Below are positions 14,390 through 19,985 of a stretch of 19,985 nt of DNA, in pieces. The stretch covers positions 1-19,985 of the forward strand of contig NZ_CAJJWO010000089.1 of assembly GCF_905196875.1 (NCBI RefSeq), in the 5' to 3' direction. This DNA comes from an uncultured Parabacteroides sp. (GTDB taxonomy: Bacteria > Bacteroidota > Bacteroidia > Bacteroidales > Tannerellaceae). The translations under genes and the position numbers were made by a program. The notes under the pieces were generated by a model that had not been told where the DNA came from, made no database searches, and worked only from the letters and a program-made list of their open reading frames with translations. The stretch's first letter is position 1, and each line of letters starts with the position of its first letter.

Positions 14390-15553
14390 ATGGTGGTGTT
14401 GCATTGGTTGGAAATAATTTTATTTGTAGTAGCTGTTCTGAACGTTGTTTATTTACTAATGTTCAGTATTGCTTCTCATCTGCATTTGGAACGGAATAGC
14501 TCTTTATCTTTTGTTACAAAGCGGATTGCAATTTTGATTCCTGCCTATAAGGAGGATCGCGTTATTATGGAATGTGTTGCGTCTTGTATGAATCAGAACT
14601 ATCCAACTGATAAATACGATATTGTGGTTATCTCAGACCGGATGAAAGAGGGTACCGATCAGACATTGTCGTCTCTTCCGGTTAAGTTGGTAAATGTCCA
14701 TTTTGAAAATAGCACTAAAGCCAAAGCTTTAAACTTTGCAATGGACCAAATCGGTGATCTTTACGATATTGCAGTAGTATTGGATGCCGATAACGTGATC
14801 TATGCCGACTTCCTGCAAAATATCAATAACTTTTTTTCGACTCCTGGGGTTAGGATCGTTCAGGCACATCGTAAAGCAAAGAATCTGAATACAAACTTAT
14901 CTGTTTTGGATGCAGTCAGTGAAGAAATTAATAATAGTATTTTTAGACTGGGACATGCTACCATGGGATTATCTGCTGCTTTGATCGGTTCGGGCATGGC
15001 ATTCAACTATACTTTATTTAAGGAGATTATGCTTTCAATAAATGCCGTAGGAGGATTTGACAGAGCATTGGAATTGTCTTTAATAAAAGAAGGTGAAAAG
15101 ATCTATTATTTACAGGATGTTGATGTATTGGATGAGAAAGTTCAAAGTCATGCAAATTTTTCTGATCAACGACGTCGTTGGTTATCGGCCCAGTTACACT
15201 ATTTGGTGGAATTTATAGCAGACGTTCCAAATGCTGTAAAAAAGGGTAACTGGGATTTTTGTGATAAAGTCTTTCAACAGATGAGTATTCCCCGAATAAT
15301 ATTGCTGGGGGTAATTTTCATAATATCCTTAGTCTTCTCTTTTATTAAATGGACCATAGCATTAAAATGGTGGATATTATTCTTAATTCTGGTGTTGGCT
15401 TTATTTTTAGCTATTCCTAGAACTTTATTAAATAAAAGGTTATTTGTAGCCTTATTTGAATTACCTTATTCCTTTTTACTGATGTTTTGTAATTTGTTTC
15501 GTTTAAAAGGTGCTAATAAAAAATTCATCCATACATCTCACGGAGTAAAATAA
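14390..15553 (+). CDS. Membrane GT2 glycosyltransferase with QRRRW motif
   Basis: Family 2 glycosyltransferase of the membrane-embedded type related to polysaccharide synthases such as hyaluronan or cellulose synthase. An N-terminal membrane segment (residues about 5-27) is followed by a GT-A domain: IAILIPAYKED at 46-56, Asp83 in VVISDRM, the metal-binding LDADN at 131-135, and the acceptor-site motif QRRRW at 260-264. Three or four hydrophobic segments from about residue 297 form the C-terminal membrane part. The QRRRW motif is usual in processive enzymes, so it could extend a chain rather than add one sugar, but this is not proven by sequence. The frame has a stop immediately upstream (14384-14386), so ATG 14390 is the only good start. 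It is the first gene of a tightly spaced operon; the next begins 7 bases after its stop. Its composition is clearly AT-richer than the efflux operon. Confidence 0.87.
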   Translation: MVVLHWLEIILFVVAVLNVVYLLMFSIASHLHLERNSSLSFVTKRIAILIPAYKEDRVIMECVASCMNQNYPTDKYDIVVISDRMKEGTDQTLSSLPVKLVNVHFENSTKAKALNFAMDQIGDLYDIAVVLDADNVIYADFLQNINNFFSTPGVRIVQAHRKAKNLNTNLSVLDAVSEEINNSIFRLGHATMGLSAALIGSGMAFNYTLFKEIMLSINAVGGFDRALELSLIKEGEKIYYLQDVDVLDEKVQSHANFSDQRRRWLSAQLHYLVEFIADVPNAVKKGNWDFCDKVFQQMSIPRIILLGVIFIISLVFSFIKWTIALKWWILFLILVLALFLAIPRTLLNKRLFVALFELPYSFLLMFCNLFRLKGANKKFIHTSHGVK

Positions 15554-15560
15554 AGAATCT

Positions 15561-17363
15561 ATGTTTATCGGTAAATTTGAAAATAAAGGAGTCTTGCCAC
15601 AAAAGTATTTGTCAAAGACTTATGGTCATATTATATATGATGAATCATGCTCTGTTTATAAGACTAAAAAAGTTGAGATATACTTTTGGGGTGTCCTGTA
15701 TAATAAGAAAGTCTTAGGGTATACATCTGATCAATCAGATGCCGAAGTGATTTCCGTGTTATATGAATTATACGGTTTGAAAGGACTTGCAAAGGCAGAT
15801 GGATCATATACATTGATGATACAAGAAGGCAGAGACATTCTTATAGCCCGTGACCATCATGGGACGAGTAAACCGGTCTATTATACTGATCGTTATTTTG
15901 CTTCTTCGTTATCTTTGTTGCAGGAAACAGATGGATTTATAACTGAACCGGATTTTCAGGCACTAAGCCGTTTCCTTAATATAGGCTATATTGCAACACC
16001 ATTTTCATCAATGAAAGGTGTACATAAACTTGGTGGAGGAGAAGTACTGATATATAAAGAAGGTAAACAGAAGGTAGGGAATTTGTATTGTACCGATGAT
16101 ATTATGCCGGTTTTGAGTGATGGAGATCTAAATGAACTGGCAGAAGAATATGGTCGTTTGCATATAAAAGCGATAAAAAAACGTATAGACAATAAACAAG
16201 ATGTTGGTATCTTATTGAGTGGAGGATATGACTCCGGATGTAATCTGGCAGCATTACGTAATATATATGCCGGAAATATTCGTTCTTTTTCCATTGGATT
16301 CAAGGGAGATAACTGGACAGAATTACCTTTGGCTCGTTGTATGTCTGATACTTTTGGTACTATACACACCGAATATGAGATTGATGGTAGTGAACTTTCC
16401 GGATTACCCGATATCGTTGCACATCTGGGAGATCCTTTTGTGGAAGGAGGATTAATGGTTAACTATGCAGTAATGAAATTAATCGGTAATAATAAGCCGG
16501 AGATTATTTTGGGAGGAGATGGTAGTGATCAATATTTTGGAACTTCCGGTCGTGAAGTCGCTCTTCATTATCTTATTTCCAAGTATAAGATGGCTCCACT
16601 TATGCAGTTTGTTTATCGTTTATTATGCCAGTCGGGCTTCGATAAGAATAATTATTTTTACCGTGTTCGGTTTCATTTGGATAAAGTACTGAATATTCTT
16701 CAGGGAGACTTGTTTGGGTTTCCGGAATTTCGTTTGAAAGAGATGTTACAGGAAAAGTCTTTTTTGAGTACCCCTGATACGATCAAACCGGATATTTGTA
16801 GTTTTGAACATCTGTATGTTCAACATGCATATAAAACGGATTTGGAAAAGATTATTAATCAGGTGATATTATTTAAAGCTACCAGAATGGCGGAAATGTT
16901 TGATAATAGAATTGCATTTCCATACATGGATCTGGATTTGTATCAGTTTTTACAAAAGTTGCCTGTAAAATATAAATGTAAAGGGGGAAATGTAACTGAT
17001 ATAGCTAAAGGGCATGCAACCGCGAAATATTTATTGAAATATCATTATAAACCCATGCTGCCTGAAGCAATAACATCCAAAAAGAAACAAGGTGGTTTTG
17101 CTCCTATGCCATTGTTTTTTAAGAATGATCTTCAACGGTCCAAGGTGGCAGATTATATCATGAATTCTTCTGTGTTTGATACATTTCTTAATCGAAATGT
17201 AGTTGAAGTATTTATAAGGCAATATGATAAGGAAGTACACGAAGATGGTAACTGGTTCTGGTACAAACAGAATAAAGCTATCCAGTATTTCAATTTACTA
17301 ACCTTAGCCATCTGGTGGGAACGATTTGTAAAGGGTGAGGATAATAGTGCAGTTTTGAAATAA
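15561..17363 (+). CDS. Asparagine synthase-like amidotransferase lacking Cys2
   Basis: Protein of the asparagine synthase (class II glutamine amidotransferase) family, which makes amides by adenylating a carboxylate. The N-terminal half (to about residue 190) has the Ntn-hydrolase-like fold signature (LIARDHHGTSKPVYYT, SMKGVHKLGGG), but the residue after Met1 is Phe, not the nucleophilic Cys needed to release ammonia from glutamine. The synthetase half is intact: the PP-loop SGGYDS at 220-225, then ILGGDGSDQYFG, and a Lys-rich C-terminal TSKKKQGGFAPMP segment. The 600 residues are near family length. Lying between a glycosyltransferase and a flippase, it most likely amidates or otherwise modifies a carboxyl sugar or its precursor, using free ammonia or an amine. 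That role is inferred from context only. True asparagine synthesis is less likely. Confidence 0.85.
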   Translation: MFIGKFENKGVLPQKYLSKTYGHIIYDESCSVYKTKKVEIYFWGVLYNKKVLGYTSDQSDAEVISVLYELYGLKGLAKADGSYTLMIQEGRDILIARDHHGTSKPVYYTDRYFASSLSLLQETDGFITEPDFQALSRFLNIGYIATPFSSMKGVHKLGGGEVLIYKEGKQKVGNLYCTDDIMPVLSDGDLNELAEEYGRLHIKAIKKRIDNKQDVGILLSGGYDSGCNLAALRNIYAGNIRSFSIGFKGDNWTELPLARCMSDTFGTIHTEYEIDGSELSGLPDIVAHLGDPFVEGGLMVNYAVMKLIGNNKPEIILGGDGSDQYFGTSGREVALHYLISKYKMAPLMQFVYRLLCQSGFDKNNYFYRVRFHLDKVLNILQGDLFGFPEFRLKEMLQEKSFLSTPDTIKPDICSFEHLYVQHAYKTDLEKIINQVILFKATRMAEMFDNRIAFPYMDLDLYQFLQKLPVKYKCKGGNVTDIAKGHATAKYLLKYHYKPMLPEAITSKKKQGGFAPMPLFFKNDLQRSKVADYIMNSSVFDTFLNRNVVEVFIRQYDKEVHEDGNWFWYKQNKAIQYFNLLTLAIWWERFVKGEDNSAVLK

Positions 17364-17374
17364 ATAAGGGTAAT

Positions 17375-18811
17375 ATGTCTGTTAAGCAACAAGTTACTAA
17401 GAGTGTACTCTGGAGTGCCATTGAGCGGTTTTCTGTGCAGGGAATTCAATTCCTGCTAAGTATCGTTATTGCCCGTCAGCTTCTACCTTCAGATTATGGG
17501 TTGGTTGCCATGCTGAGTATTTTTATGGCTATCGCTCAAACTTTTATAGATGGTGGATTTGCCAATGCTTTGATACAAAAGAAAGATCGCTCGGAAACAG
17601 ATTATAGTACAGTCTTTTATTTTAATGTTGTAATATCTGTTTTTGTTTATCTACTCCTTTATTTGTTGTCACCTCTTATTGCTGATTTTTATAACGAAGA
17701 ACAATTAGTCATAATTACCAGGTGGGTAGGAATTAATATAATCATTACTGCGTTTTCAATTGTGCAACGGGCAAAGTTGACAATACAGATTGATTTCAAG
17801 AGCCAAGCAAAAGCTTCATTATCATCTGTGTGTATTAGTGGTATTGTTGGGTTATTTCTTGCTTATACAGGGCAAGGAGTTTGGGCATTGGTTTTTCAGA
17901 ATATTACAAATAATATTTTGAATACAGTATTTTTATGGATTTATGCCAAATGGAGTCCTTCCTGGACATTTTCTTGGGACTCTTTTAAAAAGCTGTTTTC
18001 TTTCGGATCCAAATTACTTGTATCGGGCTTACTTCATACTGTTTATATAAATCTTTATAGCCTGGCTATTGGACGATATTATAAGGCTTCTGATGTGGGA
18101 TATTACAACCGTGCATATTCATTGGCTCAATTTCCCTCCATAAATATTGTCAGTATAATAAGCCGGGTTGTTTATCCAATGCAATGTAGTATACAGGATG
18201 ATGATAAACAATTGGAAGCCTCTTTCACTCATTATTTACGTTTTTCCTGTTTTATTATTTTCCCATTAATGATTCTACTTTCAGTTTTGTCCAAACCTTT
18301 AATCCTTTTTATTCTTACGGATAAATGGATTGATGCAGCCGGACTATTGTCTATTCTGTGTATAGCCTATGCTTGGTATCCCATATTGGTATTAAATAAT
18401 AATATTTTAAATGTAAAAGGGCGTTCAGATTATTTCTTAAAAGCAGAAATTATAAAGAAATCGATAGCTGTAGTTATTTTATTGTTGACTCTTCCTTATG
18501 GAGTTCGAGTATTGTGCTGGGGATTGGTTCTATATAATATTCTTGATTTTGTGATAATTGTATATTTTGCGAAAAAGGTAATTAATACAGGCTATTTTTT
18601 ACAGATAAAAACAGTCTTTCTTATATTGTTACTATCTGCGGGGATGGGGGGAGTAGTTTATGTGTTTATAAATGTTGTACAAAATATCTTTTTACAGCTC
18701 TTTGGAGGGGGATTGATTGGTGTCTTTATCTTTTTATTTGTAGGATATTTGTTTCGTTTGGATGAAATAATATACATAAAAAATAAAATAACAAGAAAGC
18801 ATGTGTCATAA
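17375..18811 (+). CDS. Wzx-type polysaccharide flippase
   Basis: Integral membrane protein of the MOP (multidrug/oligosaccharidyl-lipid/polysaccharide) superfamily, predicted to flip undecaprenyl-diphosphate-linked oligosaccharide from the cytoplasmic to the periplasmic face of the inner membrane. Hydrophobic segments run along the whole 478 residues, consistent with 12-14 helices. The N-terminal pattern SVLWSAIERFSVQGIQFLLSIVIARQLLPSDYGLVAM with IDGGFANALIQKKD (residues about 10-73) is typical of the WzxC-like branch of polysaccharide exporters. The gene starts 11 bases after the amidotransferase stop, preceded by AAGGG, and its end meets or overlaps the next glycosyltransferase start, so translation is probably coupled. 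The substrate is presumably the glycan made by the neighbouring enzymes. Confidence 0.9.
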   Translation: MSVKQQVTKSVLWSAIERFSVQGIQFLLSIVIARQLLPSDYGLVAMLSIFMAIAQTFIDGGFANALIQKKDRSETDYSTVFYFNVVISVFVYLLLYLLSPLIADFYNEEQLVIITRWVGINIIITAFSIVQRAKLTIQIDFKSQAKASLSSVCISGIVGLFLAYTGQGVWALVFQNITNNILNTVFLWIYAKWSPSWTFSWDSFKKLFSFGSKLLVSGLLHTVYINLYSLAIGRYYKASDVGYYNRAYSLAQFPSINIVSIISRVVYPMQCSIQDDDKQLEASFTHYLRFSCFIIFPLMILLSVLSKPLILFILTDKWIDAAGLLSILCIAYAWYPILVLNNNILNVKGRSDYFLKAEIIKKSIAVVILLLTLPYGVRVLCWGLVLYNILDFVIIVYFAKKVINTGYFLQIKTVFLILLLSAGMGGVVYVFINVVQNIFLQLFGGGLIGVFIFLFVGYLFRLDEIIYIKNKITRKHVS

Positions 18812-18812
18812 A

Positions 18813-19871
18813 ATGAACTATCAGGTAACGTTGTCTATGCCGGTCTATAATGTCTCAGGATATATAGAACGATCTTTACTTTCTGCTTTAAATCAGACTT
18901 TTGCAAGTATTGAGTTTTTAATAATAGATGATAAAGGTACCGATAATAGTATAGAGGTAGTCGAACGGATTATGCGGGAACATCCTCGTGGAAAAGATAT
19001 AAGGATTATTGACCACATGGTTAATCGGGGAACCGGGGCTACAAAGAATTCGGCAATAAAAGAAGCAACAGGTGAATATCTCTATTTTATGGACAGTGAT
19101 GATGTGATTACTCCTGATTGCATAGATATATTATATCAGGAGATGAAGAAGAATCCTGTTGATTTTGTTGCAGCTTCTTTTCAAAAAGTTAGTTTTGATG
19201 GAGATATTCTGTCTGCCAATCGATTTCAATATATAACCAGTAAGGAATCTTATGCGTTGGCTAAATATAGAAAAGGGCAGGAGCGTAGTTTTTATATAAT
19301 GACTTGGAATAAGCTTTATGATTTGTCATTCTTGAAAAGAAATAACATAGCTTGTATTCCTCATTCTTTGAACGAAGATGTCTGGTTTTCTTTTCAGCTA
19401 TATTATTATACCTCTTCTTTTACTTTTCTGGATGCTATTACTTATAACTGGTACGTAAGGAATGATTCAACAACCAATGTCACTAAAACTACTGGACTAA
19501 CTGTTCAAAAAGTCAATACTTATTTAGAGGTTTTGGATTATGAAAAAAAAGCTGTTTGCTTAAATAGTATGGCAACTGCTTGTCCTTATATAGTTGATGA
19601 TATCATAGAGTTTTGTTTACGCTTAAGTGAGGGTATTTTACGTTCTAATTTGCCGGAAACAATCAGAAAAGAGCTAATAATGAAGATAACGATGATTGAT
19701 GATATTAAATCAAAGTATCCTATTCGTTGGGAAAATAAGGTTGCTTTCTATTTATTTGGAATCAAGAACTCGTCATGTCGTTTTATGTATTTATCTTTTC
19801 TACATAATAAGAATCGTATTCAATATGCAATTTCACATCCGCTTATTACATTGAAAAAAATCGTAAAATAG
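18813..19871 (+). CDS. GT2 family glycosyltransferase (soluble type)
   Basis: Family 2 glycosyltransferase with a GT-A domain at the N-terminus, likely adding one sugar to the lipid-linked repeat unit on the cytoplasmic side. Motifs from the start at 18813: VTLSMPVYNVSGYIERSL at 5-22, IIDDKGTDNS with Asp40, RGTGATKNSAI at 72-82, and the metal-binding MDSDD at 93-97. No membrane helix is evident, unlike the two other glycosyltransferases in the window. An in-frame ATG at 18801 would add MCHK and overlap the flippase by 11 bases; I prefer 18813 because family members begin just before the VTLSMPVYN strand. It is the last gene that can be supported here. Donor and acceptor sugars are unknown. 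Confidence 0.88.
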   Translation: MNYQVTLSMPVYNVSGYIERSLLSALNQTFASIEFLIIDDKGTDNSIEVVERIMREHPRGKDIRIIDHMVNRGTGATKNSAIKEATGEYLYFMDSDDVITPDCIDILYQEMKKNPVDFVAASFQKVSFDGDILSANRFQYITSKESYALAKYRKGQERSFYIMTWNKLYDLSFLKRNNIACIPHSLNEDVWFSFQLYYYTSSFTFLDAITYNWYVRNDSTTNVTKTTGLTVQKVNTYLEVLDYEKKAVCLNSMATACPYIVDDIIEFCLRLSEGILRSNLPETIRKELIMKITMIDDIKSKYPIRWENKVAFYLFGIKNSSCRFMYLSFLHNKNRIQYAISHPLITLKKIVK

Positions 19872-19985
19872 TAGAAGTAATATTCTTTCGGTTGATAGCG
19901 CGTATTTTCTATTATCGTTTAGAAGTGTGCCTATAGCCGGCATTTCCTATGGAAGAGCCGGGGAGTGGCTGATAAAAGTTGTCAG
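19872..19985. other. Right edge without a supported gene
   Basis: No frame with a start codon runs off the edge. One plus-strand frame is open from 19867 to the end but has no ATG. A hairpin of two 5-bp stems split by an A-A mismatch (19937-19947 with 19951-19961, 3-base loop) is present; there is no T-run after it. This may be a leader or the space before the next gene of the polysaccharide cluster. Confidence 0.4.

Noticed and set aside
14308..14499. 63-residue frame with a hydrophobic N-terminus ahead of the QRRRW glycosyltransferase
   Set aside because: Very T-rich DNA makes hydrophobic frames by chance; it overlaps the real gene in another frame, its second half looks random, and a possible promoter box lies inside it.
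19867..19985. Open frame running to the right edge
   Set aside because: It has no start codon, is short, and resembles nothing I recognise.

Overview
The window looks like a chromosomal segment of a gut-type Bacteroidales, most likely Parabacteroides or a close relative. This is inferred from the gene set (secreted GH78-type rhamnosidases, a lipoprotein-adaptor RND pump, an exopolysaccharide cluster) and from several upstream regions that fit the Bacteroidetes promoter TTG-N19-21-TAnnTTTG, with few Shine-Dalgarno sequences. No rRNA, tRNA, IS element, integrase or CRISPR array was seen.

Layout. (1) 1-191: a GC-rich, hairpin-packed intergenic element, probably a dispersed repeat. (2) 228-4217: two adjacent secreted GH78-family alpha-L-rhamnosidase-like enzymes in one operon, ending in a hairpin terminator that contains the second stop codon. 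(3) 4268-5333: a membrane-anchored DNA/RNA non-specific endonuclease with its own promoter, whose -7 box sits in the loop of a perfect 15-bp inverted repeat. (4) 5483-10901: a tripartite RND efflux operon (lipoprotein adaptor, inner-membrane permease, TolC-like channel) ending in a strong terminator. (5) 10971-11224: intergenic DNA with four TGTACA-centred boxes spaced exactly 22 bp apart, then a promoter for a GNAT acetyltransferase (11225-11761). (6) 11807-12925, minus strand: a receiver-histidine kinase protein converging on the acetyltransferase, with a shared bidirectional terminator. (7) 13032-19871: an AT-richer polysaccharide cluster with a minus-strand membrane glycosyltransferase and a divergent plus-strand operon of membrane glycosyltransferase, asparagine-synthase-like amidotransferase lacking the glutaminase cysteine, Wzx-type flippase and GT2 glycosyltransferase. 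The last 114 bases hold no supported gene.

Working together. The rhamnosidase pair probably trims rhamnose-containing glycans in the periplasm or at the cell surface. The RND operon exports small molecules. The polysaccharide cluster probably builds a lipid-linked glycan, possibly modifies it with an amide-forming enzyme, and flips it outward. No polymerase, initiating transferase or export channel for that glycan is in view, so the cluster probably continues past the right edge.

The least explained signals are the 22-bp-phased TGTACA array, the inverted repeat surrounding the nuclease promoter, the Glu-to-Asp change at the expected catalytic acid of the first rhamnosidase-like enzyme, the Asp-to-Asn change in the RND proton relay, and the cysteine-less amidotransferase.
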